From contig OX637352.1 of the NCBI GenBank assembly GCA_951799405.1, positions 13,092,820 to 13,156,819 on the forward strand: DNA of 64,000 nucleotides. Direction: 5' to 3'. Position 1 is the first letter of the stretch; the number at the start of each line of letters is the position of its first letter. The notes beneath the pieces are model-generated. The model did no database searches. It saw only the letters and a program-made list of their open reading frames with translations, and was not told the origin of the DNA. Positions 10,801 through 22,640 of the stretch are shown one piece after another. Source of the DNA: Agapetus fuscipes (lineage: Eukaryota; Arthropoda; Insecta; Trichoptera; Glossosomatidae). The position numbers and the translations under genes were made by a program.

Positions 10801-13800
10801 CTTAGATTATAGATATTATAGAAATAAAATATTACATACATGAGAAACAAAAGTAACTAGATACTAAACATAAAGATAAACAAAATAAACATATAAGTAT
10901 ATAAAATATTAACATTTAAAAATAATACAGTAAGTAGTAGGATGCCTGAACACAGCAGCCAATAGACTAACATGGAGAGGATTGGAGGAGGCCTACGTCC
11001 AGGAGTATCTTGATTTATCTTGAAGTGACTGCCGTCCGCAATATCTCGAACCACATGCGGAAGTTGGTTCTATGTCCTTTAAACCGCCCCTGCAAAAGCA
11101 CGCTCACCAAACACTGTTGCAGACCTGTGCAAAGATTCATTGACTTATGTTTTGGCTTCTTTTTTTTTACTTTTTAGCAATCATTTCTTGCGTCCTTGAT
11201 GTAATCTATCCTTTAACCTATTTGCATGTATTTTTATTTTGAATCATTAACAGTCTGTTATTAAATTTTCCAGAAATCTACAATGCTTGTCCTGTGGTGT
11301 GCGATTCTTCAAAAAGTCTGATTTGAAAAGTCATCTTGTTATCCATGATGGTAAGTGCAGACTTTGCATTGTTTTTTTAACCTTTACCACCCTAAGTATC
11401 TAAAAATTACACATGGTCCGAAGTGGGGTACCGGAGGACCCCAGCTACTTTTCATACAAAATAATCATAAGGCAGAGAGCCCGCCAGACGTGCGTTTCGC
11501 TCCGCATACGCCGTGGGAATGACGCAAGTAGGACAAACTCAACCAGTGTTTCCTAAACGGTGGAAGAGAATTTAAAATAAACATTTTTATAATAATTTTT
11601 ATTTCATTTTCAATTGTATAATAGTGAAATATGCAACATACGAAATTAAAAAAAAACATAAATAAAGTTAAAATCCAAAAAAACATAATTACAAATTTTC
11701 AAGTTATGTACAATAGTGTTGAGAAATATCAAGCGAAGGCATCTTTTATTATCTGGGCGTAGTTTATATCTGCAACAAATTAACGAATGGTTTGTTATTT
11801 ATTTAAATACTCTAAATCTAAATCTAAGATGCAAATATATATTAAAATTTACAATCCACATCTTATACACCCACAAAAGTAAACATACGTAAGATTTTCG
11901 CGCATACAAATACAATTTCAAATGTGTCTACAGTAGGAAATACCGCAAATGACCGGTCCGTAGTCCAGGTGGTAACACTTCGGACTCGTAACTGGAAGGT
12001 CGTGGGTTCGAATCCCGGCGGAGCACAGAAAATATACCATTTATATTTTCAAATTTGCTCTTCGCTAGGTTGAAAACTTCATAAACCTTTACCAAAGACC
12101 GGTCATCAAAAGGTCCATCCAGCCTTACGACAACTGGGTCTTGCTTGAGAATTGGCGCTTTCTACATCGACGACCAAGCTCGCAGAGGGCTCTTGAGGTG
12201 TGATACACACAAAAACAGCGCTCACCAAATAAATCAGCCTAATTTAATTTTTAATTATTTTTTTTTTAAATGAACATAAGCTCTGCAACTTTGCCGCCTT
12301 TCCTTGAAGCAGGGGTGGCATTGACATAATTGAAACATTTTTTTTACAGTATGCAGACTCAGATTCATCAGACTGAGATTCAATAATATCTCTGACTTCA
12401 GAATCACCCGAATTACACAATTCGAATTCTAAGTCACTGTCAATAACTTCGTCATCACTGAAGTCTTGCAATTTTTCTATTTCTTCATATGTATTTTTTC
12501 TAGCCATTTTCTAGAGAGAGAAAAAAATCAAATGTTTGGCACATATCACAAAGGAAAAACAATATACCTATTCAGAAAAAAAAACAACGAACTTACCTTT
12601 CTCTTCACAAAAATATATTTATTTTATATGTGTAAAATATTATAGAACGTTTTGGGAACCACAGGAATGACAGGACTGTTCCACTCGCTTACCCAGAAAG
12701 ACGGAGTAAAGTCGTCAGCGGATAATATAGTTGACTCTCTTCCGCACAGCTGTGACGCGGTAAGCTCGCGTAAAAAAGTGAAACAAGTAGCTTATCTCTG
12801 GACCCACCACACACACAATGGCGCGCCAGCCCTTCCCGTCCCTCACATGCTCCAGCGCTCCCCCCGCGAGGGCATAATGTGACGTGTTTCTGACCACGTG
12901 ATTAGTAGAGTACGCGAATATTTATCAAAAACAATTATTTGAAGACTACATGCTTTGAATACTTAAAAACAAAAAATACAGAAATGTTTCTAAGTAGCTT
13001 TACAAAGATTACAAAAAGTTTCAATTGAATTGCTCGATTAATTATTGAGTAATCAAATAAAACGTTTTTTTGGGGTATCTCATATACCCCGCTTAGGCCA
13101 GGGAAGGTTAACTAAAAGGTGGACTCATAAATGGAATGTTTGAATCCCGGCAAAGCAAAAGAAATATACTATTTATATTTTCAAATATGCTCTTCACTGG
13201 TTTGAAAATTCATATACCTTTACCAAAGGTTCATCCAGCCTCACAGCAACTGGGTCTTGGTTGAAAATTGGGGCTTTGTAGCGACAACCAAGCTCGTGAA
13301 AAGTTTGGTCGATGGCTCAGTTGGTAGAATGCTTACATTCCATGCCAAGGGCAAGCACAGCGATTCCATGCCCAGCCTCCTCGTAAGCTGGGAAACCCCC
13401 ACTTCAACTGAAGTGGTTGATGTGAGGCCAGCTTCCTTGTCCGTAAAAATAAATAGCTCCTGAATCACCATATGCGACCTCTATTTAAGGGTTAACACAG
13501 GCAAGAAGTTACACTATATGTGTAGCTTAGTTGCATTGCGTTGATTTGTGCATGGCTCACAATTCTGTTTGTTGTTTGCAGTATCCAAGCGCCTGCCGTG
13601 CAGTGTGTGCCAGCGCAAGTTCTCCCACGTGTCCAATCTGAACCGCCACATGCAGCTCCACACACAGACTAAGCCGTACAGCTGCTCGCAGTGTCCCGCC
13701 TCATTCACACAGGTACAGTGTCCAATAAAGAATAATGGTTTGCTTTAGTATCATATGTAAGATCTCAAAAAAACTTTTCATTGCAATTTGATTTTTTTAA

Positions 13801-16800
13801 ATATTTTTCCAGGCAATCTCATTGAAAAATCACAAAAAGAAGCATGCAGCACCTGCAGATGATTCTGAAAGCCTGTCTCCGAAGCTCTTACAGGGCGCTC
13901 ATATGTTTTCTGAAGAGACTAACAATCCGCCACAGCCAGAGCTCCGCGTGTAAGTACATTTATCTGGTAAACATACACTAGCCAGCAACGCGCTAACTTT
14001 TTTTTACAAAACTAATCTGTGAATTTTTTTCATTAATTTTCAGGGAAAATCCAAAAAATGCACTTAAAGATGAACCAAAGGGCAACTTAAATCTTATAAA
14101 CGACATGACAGTCTCCAATTTAAACGACTTTATGGAAGACCAAGCGCGATCGGCCGCTGTCGAAGACATGTTCACAAAAATGGAACCTTCAGAGGACAGC
14201 CTCAACTCCATGCTGATCCAAAACTTTGAATACAACATGGAGAAAAACCACAACCCGTTAAACAAAAATGATTTAAACAGAAACGAGCTTAACGAAGCTG
14301 AAGAAATAATTGACGCGTTGGCCGGAGCGATGGGACAAAACATTGTATTAAACGAGATAATTCAGGAATCTTCAAAGATCCTGGCGACACCGAAAAAGGA
14401 TAATTCTTTCAGCGAGGCAATACTGGAAAATGAGCATGACAACATATCGTTAAACGCGATTGAAACTTTTACAGATATGAGGACTTTCTCTGATATATCG
14501 GATTACTCTAATCAGTCTTATAGTATGGTCAACTTTGAACTGTTAACGAGATTGTCAGAAACGCATAACGACAATTTAGAGATTTTCAATATGCAGGAAT
14601 TGAACAAATGCACCTTTGACGATGTTTCGGATATATCAATAGATAAAATGACTTTGGATAACGCAGAAACGTTAGACGGAGATTGCTTTTTAAAGGATTC
14701 GTACTTTGATTCGGAGCTCGTTAAGATTTTGGAAAGTTCTAAAATTGAAAATGAACAGACCGTACAAAACAGTGTTGCCGAAAGTGAGAAAGTCCTGAAT
14801 GAACCGGCGTTTGATTTTTTGAATCCCGTAGTGTCAAAAAAGTCACCAAAAAAGAAGAGAAAGAATAATGTTGCCAGTAAAAATCAAGCTAGTAAAAGTG
14901 TGTGTGAAATTTCAAATAATATTCTGAATATAAAGAGTATTGCCCCGCTAGAAAATGAAATGAATGTGATTAGTGTTGACCACTCCCTTCAAAATGAACA
15001 GGTATGTTGAAATCTATTTTTGTTTATCTACATGGTAACATCGGATATTATTGATGTTTTACGTAGGTATGGAAACAACCAAAATAAAGTTAAAATTGTG
15101 CAAATATTCTTAATACTAAAAATCCTTGTTCCTTGACTAATAGACTTGGCACACATTACAAAGACAAAAGAAATGTGACGTCGCATGGAAAAGTTCAACT
15201 GAAATTTTGGAATTGGTATCAGTGGGGGTTTCTCATCTTCCGAGACAGCTGGTTCTCATTTTTTTGTAATGGCCATATGCGACCCCTTTGGGGATAACAC
15301 GGCAAGGACTTACACTGTATATGTTGCTTAGTTGCTGAATGACAGTAGTTGGGACTTAAACTGTCTTATAATGTTTAAGTGTGCGCAGTTATCTGACAGT
15401 ATTCTCTGTTGGCTAAAAATAATTTGTGTAAATTGAATATCATTTAATCTAATATCAGAATTTGATTAAATAAATTGTTTCTTATTCTTAGTTATTTGTT
15501 GGCAGCACTGTAAATACAACAGTTAGTTAGCAGCACTGCCGGAAGTGACAGACAGTAACAAATTATTGTTAACTCACATTGTAAAAACCCGTTAATTATC
15601 TGTTTTCTTATTGTAATCTAGGTGACCAAATCTGCCATTGAAGACCAAACTGAAGACCTGATAAGACTCGTGGAGCAGGACCAGCTGCAGCTGTACGCCA
15701 CCGAAGACCGCGACACCTTTATCATCAGTCTGAACAGCGCCATGGACGCCGACACCTTGGAGCACCTCTTACACGAAGGTGTCCTGACAATACAAGTCGA
15801 CGATCAAGATAAACAAAACAATGCAGAAGTCCCAGAAACAAACGAACAGCATTCCAAAATTGAATTTGAAAATTACAAAAAGAAAAAAGAACAGGCTGAA
15901 TGTTCGACAGTTGTAACCGATGATAAAACGACAACTAAGAATGTTTTGAATGAAAAAAAGCATGGAATTAAAAATCAAATTGATAAAAGTAAGATTATTA
16001 AATGCATTGAACCAATTTCTAGCGTTCAAGACTGTGAAGTTATCATCATGAAACATTCATCTGAAATTTTGGATTTTTCTTTAGCCAAAGACAATAAACA
16101 AAAGAAAGAAAAGATCCCATTTTTGAATATGGAACAAAATTTGTCCAGTCCAGTCTGTCAAGGGGATAAAGAAGTGCGATTGGAACAAAGCAGAGAAGAA
16201 AATTCTTCAAATATAGGAGAATCAAATTTTAATAATTTAGTTTTGATGTCTAGCGACGTTCTGAAGAATTCTAAAATTACTGGAGACGAAAAAACCGTAA
16301 CAATATTCGTAAACGATTTTGAAGACGTTGTGGTGCAGTATGCTCCTGGTAAAAGAAAAAAACTAAAGAATAGTAAAAGTGATTCAATCGAACCTAAAAG
16401 GGAAATTAATGCTGAATCAAAAAAAGAACGAAGTGATTTAAAGAATGCGATGGAAGAATTAGCTTGTGACGAAAAGAGTGGGGAAAAAGAATTGAGTGAC
16501 GATGTGGGTGGTGATCACAAACCGAGTTTGAGAATTAAAAGGAAACCGAAGAACGTTTTGAGGAAATGCCGCATTTTTAAATGCAAAGTTTGTTTTCAAA
16601 TTTTCAACAAAAAAGACAGCTACAAGTCTCATATAGGTAGGTTACATTCATAATCCTTAATATAAGTTGCAAATATATGTCAATATTTAAGATTCACACT
16701 TTTTGTACACCCTTAAGCAAACACTTGTAAGTTTGTGCTGACACATGGTGTGTGCGTTCTTAAATAAAAAACAAACTTCAAATGAACTTAAACTCTGCAA

Positions 16801-19800
16801 CTCTTGTTGAAACTCAGTCTTAACAAGGAGTGAGAGCCTGCTTAGTAGTTGGTGTAAAGTTGCCCTGTGAAAAAGAATATAATCCACTCGTTAAATGCGA
16901 ATCCTTCGGGGACAACACTGCAAGAAGTTGCCCCATAAATGCGGCTTGTAGAGCAACTTGGATTGTTTACGGGAAATCATTTCTGACACTATCGGTGTAG
17001 TTGACCCGTAGCTGTTGGTATGGAATGCAAGCATTCTACCAACTGAGCTATTGACCGAATTGCATACTTGTTTGTAAGTTCTTTTTTTTGTTTGACTAAA
17101 TGAATGTTGTTTATGTTGGTGATTGTTAACAATTGCAGGCAGCCACGACAGTCGCCTGAAGCGGCACTGGTGCGAGGAGTGTGGGGAGCAGTTCTCCTGG
17201 AGGAGCACGCTGACCCGCCACATCTCCGCCAAGCACCGGCCCAGGGTCTGCTGCGCTCTGTGTGAGGCGCATTACACCACCAAGGGACAGGTAGGGGAAC
17301 ATGTGATCATCATCATTTTAATGATATAGTTCTCCTGGAGGAGCACGCTGACCCGCCACATCTCCATGCCATCTGGTGGCAGCATTGCTGCGTGCGTACT
17401 ATGCCCTGAGCAGTCCAAACATAGACGCATGCGGTATAAATCTTGTGATCGATAAAATTGACGAATTTTAAAGGAAAAAGGCATTATTTTAAGACATTAT
17501 GGCATGTGTTGCAATTGTGTGTCAAAGCACAAAATGGAGAAAGCAAGAAAACATAAAATTTGACACGTAAAAACATGTGTTGTATGACTACACAACTGCA
17601 ACGTTTGACAGGACTGAAATAAAAGTGGTAGATAGTATGTATCAATGCAGTAAGTTAGTTTCTGCTCTTCTACGAGTATGTCATTACTCAATGCCTTCAA
17701 CAATGGGTCAGGACATCAACTGCCACATCACCAGCACCTCTGCGGCACTACAACAAGTGTCATAGACCCCTGGAGTCTCTTAAATCTGGGGAGTCTCCCG
17801 CACAGGAAACCTTAAAAAAAAAGTCATTAATAAACGGCTCTATTTATGTCTTAGCTCCAGTTGCACATGAGGAGAGCGCACCAGAAGGAGAGGAACCACT
17901 GCTGCACATTCCCCAACTGTGGGCAGGCCTTCTTCAAGAAGTACTATCTCAGCGCACACTACAGGTAACTGGAACCCCTTCTTATTAATCTAGTCTAGTT
18001 TGTCTATGGTTTCCGTTGTGAAATGAATGATATCGTCGGACAAATCATGAGAAAGCTAACACACATTTCACCATGACCGGTCCATAGTCTAGTGGTATTG
18101 CTTCGGACTCGCAAAAAGACCGGTCACTAAAGGTTCATCTAGTCTTACAACAACTGGGTCTTGCTTGAGTATTGGCGCTTTGTAGTGACGGCCAAGCTTG
18201 TAAACAACACCTCTGTGGCACTACAGCAAGTGTCATTGACCTCTAGAGTCTCTGAAATCTAGGGAATCTCCCGCACAGGAAAAAAAATTATCCCCGAAAC
18301 ACTAGCTATGCTTACTTTGGGGAGTATTTATTGTAATTACATTTTTTTTAATTGTAATATTATTATGTACATATTGATAAAAACAATAAAGACCTTATGA
18401 TTATGATTATTTTTATTTTCCAGAACACACACCATGGAGCGGCCATTTTGCTGTGACCTGTGTGGCAGTACATTTAAAAATCTGTCCAACATACGGCGAC
18501 ACCGGCTGACTCACTTCACACCAGTACCTCCACACGGACCCAAGTAAGCAACCTGCAAATATTACAAACCGTAGAGAATTAAATGTTCACTCATTAAGAC
18601 ATAGACTCAAGGAACCTTTATTATTTTAACATCTGTAAAAGAAGAATCTTGTTTGGAGGTTGCCCTGGAACTTCATACTTTTAGGATTTGAAGTGGTTCA
18701 TGGATGTCGATGTCGCATCCTATTCCCAATTCAAGAGGATAGCGACCAACAAGTAGCTAGCACAATAAGACACTTTTTTTACTTGAGGATAGCAGGCAAC
18801 ACGGCACTGCCTTGATTTCATAGGCTTAAGGCTTTGTCAAACAGGAAGCGTTTTTAATGGGCATCAAGGCGTTAAATCGTCCCGGTTTATAGCGCTGCGT
18901 TGTGTTGTACAGGACATGTCTACACCGATCAAAAAGAGAAAACACGCTACTAGTACGCGGCGATCCGTCGCTGAGTCCAGACGTCGCGTTGTATTTTTTT
19001 ATAAAATTTTCTTTGATGGCAAACATTTTTTTAAATCAAAATAATAAAAAATTACTGATTTTTTTTTTAATTCGTTTGAAAAAACTGTTGCTTGTATACA
19101 AGTAACAGTGCTTAATAAAAAGACAAGATTTTGCTAGATAATGCGTAAAGCATCGACAACTCATCTTCATCTGAGTTGCTAAATATTGTGACCAGTGACG
19201 ATGACTGAATAATGTCGAAGCCGTTTAAACACAATGTACGCAACGTTACGCCGTTAAAATACTGACGTCAGAATGCTGCGGTCTCTGCATCGCTCCCAAT
19301 GGAGATCCTCGGCAAGTAGACTTGGAATGGCTCTACCAGACAGTGGCGTGCATCCTATACAGGCAGATGCGCCTAATAGGTACAGACAATATTTGATACA
19401 AATCATTTATGTTTGATATTTAGATTCAAAACTCAAAATTCAAATTTGATTGGAGCCATCGTTGGCACTTTAGTCAATTTTAAATTAGCTATTTCAAAGG
19501 AATGGGAGAAAATCTTTATTTTGAAATGTATTTGCCCTTTCCCTTGTGCACGCGCCTGCTACCAGACCATCTTACCCAACGCCTCTGTACTTCCACATAT
19601 ACTGACGCCTTGATGCACATTGTAAACACTTACCCAACGCCTCTGTACTTCCACATATACTGACGCCTTGATGCACATTATAAACACTTACCCAACGCCT
19701 CTGTACTTCCACATATACTGACGCCTTGATGCACATTATAAACACTTACCCAACGCCTCTGTACTTCCACATATACTGACGCCTTGATGCACATTATAAA

Positions 19801-20169
19801 CACTTACCCAACGCCTCTGTACTTCCACATATACTGACGCCTTGATGCACATTATAAACACTTACCCAACGCCTCTGTACTTCCACATATACTGACGCCT
19901 TGATGCACATTATAAACACTTACCCAACGCCTCTGTACTTCCACATATACTGACGCCTTGATGCACATTATAAACACTTACCCAACGCCTCTGTACTTCC
20001 ACATATACTGACGCCTTGATGCACATTATTAACGCTTCCTGTTTCATGAAGCCTTCAAGCCTGAAATCGACAAGTTTTTGTTACAAACATTTATTGCATT
20101 TTTCCATATGTTAATTAATTTACAAATAATTTATTTTCCAGACTGATGCGGTGCCAAAAGATAACCTGA
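7807..20169 (+). CDS. C2H2 zinc-finger protein, 12 exons, 11 fingers in two clusters
   Basis: Exons: 7807-8017, 9190-9285, 10466-10637, 11274-11350, 13582-13712, 13813-13949, 14044-15001, 15622-16636, 17139-17290, 17855-17964, 18424-18543, 20142-20169 (TGA). Every junction is GT-AG and every phase matches, giving 3,207 nt or 1,068 residues plus an upstream start not certainly found (candidate ATG at 7149). Six C2H2 fingers come first (for example CEFCPKTF, CSVCQRKF). A linker of roughly 680 residues follows, acidic and Asn/Ser/Lys-rich, encoded by the two large exons and containing basic patches such as KKSPKKKRK that suit nuclear import. Five more fingers follow (CKVCFQIF to CDLCGSTF). Several fingers are split by introns, unlike the single-exon arrays elsewhere in the window. 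It is probably a nuclear DNA-binding regulator. I do not recognise a named orthologue, and no ZAD or BTB domain is visible. Confidence 0.85.
8532..8780 (+). mobile_element. Family C, left half of an inverted pair
   Basis: From CTTGACTTATAAGTTGG to AACTTAGATTATAGAT. Its tail abuts the tail of the next copy in the opposite orientation. Confidence 0.85.
8781..9037 (-). mobile_element. Family C, right half of an inverted pair
   Basis: From CTAAATCTAAATCTAAGCTG to ACCAACCTATAGGTCAAGG. The two copies form a palindrome of about 500 bp in an intron of the 11-finger gene. Confidence 0.85.
9420..9595 (-). repeat. Dispersed repeat E, copy 1
   Basis: The reverse complement contains CGTCTTCAGGAG-like and GGTTCGTCTAATATCC-like segments that match 60310-60505. 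Class unknown. Confidence 0.5.
9690..10019 (-). mobile_element. SINE B, full length
   Basis: Tail AACGCAACTAAGCTACACA on the left, head CTGAGCTATCGACCGGACT on the right. B box at 9955-9969 (GTGGGATTCGAACCC on this strand). Confidence 0.9.
10025..10275 (+). mobile_element. Family C, full length
   Basis: ATTTCCTTGACTTATAGG start, internal GGTCGGCAAAAGTTG, tail GCAACTTAGATTATAGATTT. It has a diverged middle (TTTAAGGTTAGGATTTTATT). Confidence 0.8.
11812..11945 (-). mobile_element. Family C, truncated
   Basis: Only the tail and adjacent third are seen (CTAAATCTAAATCTAAGATG onward). It stops where SINE A begins at 11951. Confidence 0.65.
11951..12243 (+). mobile_element. SINE A, full length
   Basis: GACCGGTCCGTAGTCCAGG head, GGGTTCGAATCCCGGC B box at 12005-12020, tail CAGCGCTCACCAAATAAATC. 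It joins directly to the piggyBac-like composite. Confidence 0.9.
12244..13106 (-). mobile_element. piggyBac-like composite, copy 1
   Basis: Minus-strand ORF 12244-12507 reads MARKNTYEEIEKLQDFSDDE and a DSD/ESD-rich acidic stretch, like the N-terminus of piggyBac transposases. The element ends GGCCAGGGAAGG followed by TTAA (13104-13107), the piggyBac target. The left side includes an 85-bp family C fragment. It is nearly identical to 34396-35252. Confidence 0.6.
13107..13556 (+). mobile_element. Dimeric SINE A-B, degraded head
   Basis: The SINE A part (GTTTGAATCCCGGCAAAGC) changes to SINE B at CAAGCTCGTGAAAAG then GTCGATGGCTCAGTTGG. It lacks most of the B-type middle and ends TGTGTAGCTTAGTTGC. 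Confidence 0.75.
15224..15340 (+). mobile_element. SINE B 3' fragment
   Basis: GTGGGGGTTTCTCATC, GCGACCCCTTTGGGGATAAC and TATATGTTGCTTAGTTGC are recognisable, in an intron of the 11-finger gene. Confidence 0.6.
16665..16830 (-). mobile_element. Family C, degraded
   Basis: TAAGTTGCAAATATATG tail side, then CAAATGAAC..AACTCTGCAACTC. The 5' part is heavily diverged. Confidence 0.5.
16895..17060 (-). mobile_element. SINE B, internally deleted
   Basis: The tail side CTTCGGGGACAACACTGC and head side CAACTGAGCTATTGACCG are joined with most of the middle missing. Confidence 0.65.
17331..17368 (+). repeat. Duplicated exon fragment in intron
   Basis: Thirty-eight bases repeat 17191-17228 of the exon just upstream (encoding FSWRSTLTRHIS). 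The copy lies 140 bases downstream, after the splice donor at 17291. Confidence 0.85.
17450..17600 (+). repeat. Dispersed repeat F, copy 2
   Basis: AAAAAGGCATTATTTTAAG, ACAAAATGGAGAAAGCAAG and TGTGTTGTATGACTAC align with 1670-1830 in the same orientation. Confidence 0.55.
17715..17815 (+). repeat. Tail D fragment
   Basis: ACCTCTGCGGCACTACAAC, GTGTCATAGACCCCTGG and GTCTCCCGCACAGGA. The same module ends SINE copies at 18076 and 53772. Confidence 0.6.
18076..18285 (+). mobile_element. SINE A with tail D
   Basis: Head GGTCCATAGTCTAGTGG, an internal deletion, then GGCGCTTTGTAGTGACGGCC. It switches at AAGCTTGTAAACAACACC to the tail D module instead of the standard tail. Confidence 0.7.
18544..19570. 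other. Intron sequence without recognised content
   Basis: The last intron of the 11-finger gene before the minisatellite. I see no coding exon, SINE or terminal repeat here. Confidence 0.5.
19571..20034. repeat. 58-bp minisatellite, 8 copies
   Basis: Units start at 19571, 19629, 19687, 19745, 19803, 19861, 19919 and 19977, with CTTACCCAACGCCTCTGTAC at each start. Units are almost identical; the first has TTGTAAACA where later units have TTATAAACA. It lies 107 bases before the final acceptor of the 11-finger gene. Confidence 0.95.
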
Positions 20170-20264
20170 CAGTTCCAAGACATCACCATTCCTACCTTAA
20201 CAATATGATTATATTGAATTTACAAATCTAGTCAAAAGGAGCAACTTTTGTTAAATTATTTTAC

Positions 20265-20270
20265 AATAAA
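20265..20270 (+). terminator. Poly(A) signal of the 11-finger gene
   Basis: AATAAA lies 96 bases after the TGA at 20167-20169, in a short AT-rich 3' UTR. It fits the end of the 12-exon zinc-finger transcript. Confidence 0.6.
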
Positions 20271-20395
20271 CATAAATTTTGACATTTGAACTTTTTAATT
20301 TTTATGTTTATGCCTTAAAATTTTCTTCAATGGAGTCACCATCCATGGGAAAAATATGTGATGTTTGTTGACCAGATTTCTAGGCACTATAATAA

Positions 20396-20629
20396 TAATC
20401 TATAATCTAAGTTGCAAAGATATAATAACATTAAAAAATATGTTAAATGCATGCCCCCAAGCAGACATGACAGACATGAAGTTTTCTGATGCATGTGTAC
20501 TTACAAATTAAAATCCAAACCTCATGAACATAGACCCTGCAACTTTTGCTGACCTTCCCTGAAACAGGAGTGACATTGGCAAAGTGAACCATTTTTACAG
20601 CATGGGTGGTCAGCCTCATACCAACCTAA
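20396..20629 (-). mobile_element. Family C, full length
   Basis: TAATCTATAATCTAAGTTGC tail at the left, GGTCAGCCTCATACCAACCT at the right. The right end abuts the inverted-repeat element at 20633. Confidence 0.8.
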
Positions 20630-20632
20630 ATT

Positions 20633-21876
20633 ACAATAGGGTATTTGCAATAGTGAGGAATATGATAACAAGTATATTATTTTGATAGATTTGGAAAAAT
20701 CAAATAATAATATGTTGGTTTGAAGTCGAAAATATTTTTTTTCAATTTTATATTTGAAAAAAAATATATAGAAATTTGGAGAAGTTTTTAAACGGATATG
20801 GGATCTGCTTCTTCTAGTTCCGGTGCTGTGACGTCACGTTCTTTTATTGACATTCCATACTCCGTTGACATGTGTTGTTGACAACAGAAAAAAATTAAAA
20901 CAACAGAAACAAATGAAATGTTCTTAACCCTTTGGCTGCGGCTGGCATGCATAGATGTCATGACGTAACTTGCATACAGTGCGGCTGGCATCTATCCATG
21001 TCATCGAAGTTTAAAGCTTCCCCTGACATCGGTGTTCAAATTTTTCAAACTTTTTTGTTGCTTACATTATAGGTACACTAATAAAATCTCATATTATACA
21101 TATTTTGAAAATATTCTTTCTCAAATATTTCGTCAGAACAGCTCGATCTCTCGTCCCGCGCGTGTGTACCAATGTTTATAAACAAAATCCAGGCAAGATA
21201 ACTGTTTACGTTTTTTGTTTTTTGTAAAATAACTAATTTATTTTTCTCTTTAGTGACGAGTATTTAAGTGAGTACAAAAATTGTTTAAGACCTAATGGAT
21301 ATAAAATCTAGTTATAGAATGTGCGTATAATATATAGTTTTAAGTAATATTATGTGATTTACTTGTTTTTACATAAAACAACAAGTAAAAACATGTGTTG
21401 AAAGTTTGTGATTTGTGTTCCTGGATAACTAATGAATATACTTTTTCATAAATTTTGAAGTTTCATCAAGTAATTAAGGTAGGAAATCAATTTATGTGTA
21501 AAAAAATAACCTCAAAAAAGAATTCCGTTCTGGCGGTGCGTATGTAGCAAATAAATTCAGAATCGAAAAGGTTAAAGAAACACACAAACTTCTTGAAGAA
21601 ACAAGAGCCACAACGGTTTTAACATGAACAAGCAATGGTTGAATGTTATAAATGTGAGGGCTGTCAGTTGATACGGCGATGTTTACAAGACCGTGACGTC
21701 ACGCGAGAAAATTTTATGTAGTAGCGTTTTGGCGCGAAAATTCAAAAATCGATTTTCAAATGCTTATAACTTTGCTAAAAATACAACTAAAATAAAAGTT
21801 CAAGAAGGTTTGGGGTAATAAAGCAAAAACGAATTTAAATCACAAAAAAAAGAAAAATGTGAAAATACCCTATTGT
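20633..21876. mobile_element. Non-coding element with 14-bp terminal inverted repeats
   Basis: Starts ACAATAGGGTATTT and ends near AATACCCTATTGT. No coding capacity. It includes direct repeats of GCGGCTGGCAT near 20938 and 20982. No certain target duplication, so boundaries are tentative. Confidence 0.5.
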
Positions 21877-21957
21877 TGAGTGATCGCTGTGGAACCATGA
21901 CTGCGGTCCTGGCGCTGTCATTCATACAAAGTAAAATATTACACTAGAGACAGAACT

Positions 21958-22050
21958 GGACCGGTCTATAGTCTAGTGGTAAAAGCTTACAGATTTGTTT
22001 TTGGAAGGTAATGGGTTTAAATTCCAGCAGAGCATAAAAAAATATTTTAG
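21958..22050 (+). mobile_element. SINE A head fragment
   Basis: GACCGGTCTATAGTCTAGTG and GGTTTAAATTCCAGCAGAGC (decayed B box). It ends soon after the tRNA-like head. Confidence 0.65.
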
Positions 22051-22174
22051 TTAATTTAGGCAACCTCTGTCCTGAGGCACAAATTTTTCAAAAGTTGCCT
22101 TCCTAAAAAAAAATTCTTCGCGCTTCCCTTTCTACGTTTTTTTTTTCATACTTATACTACTTACACACATTTCT

Positions 22175-22234
22175 CGCGCCTCCCCTGGCCATACCTCGCG
22201 CCCCCCAGTTTGGAAACCGCTGGTCTAGGCTTCA
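22175..22234 (-). mobile_element. Possible hAT-type terminal sequence
   Basis: The minus strand reads CTAGACCAGCGGTTTCCAAA then a C/G run, like many hAT ends (CAGnGGTTnCCAAA). No matching second end found. Confidence 0.35.
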
Positions 22235-22640
22235 GGCAGCACTGGCGCGCGTTCTAGTAGTTATGAATTTCTGTTAAAAAAAGAAGAAGCCATTATTTAA
22301 GAAATACTTTTTTCACATTATTCTACATTAAACAACATTTATATTTGTAGATATTCCCCTCATTTCTTTACAGTACGTACTCTTATACATATTTTTCACT
22401 AGCAAGAAGCTATGTCTCTTGATATAACTGAACGAAAGCATTAATTTCAGTCGAACAACAGTTTTTTTAAATATAAATAATTAACAATGATGTGCAAATA
22501 GTATTTTTTTGAAGTGACGTTTCGACTCGTTTCCGCTGTGATTTTTGACAGAACTGCAATTTTCAACACAATTTCACCAAATTGTACAAATAAACCATTT
22601 TAAAACAACCCCATGTGGTAAACATCATCGCATCGCAAAA

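Noticed and set aside
19571..20034. CRISPR-like array, from regular repeats
   Set aside because: Units are contiguous 58-mers with no unique spacers, inside a eukaryotic intron.
22545..22640. Upstream in-frame ATG as the BAG6 start
   Set aside because: The ubiquitin-like domain starts at 22641, and the extra 32 residues resemble translated 5' UTR.
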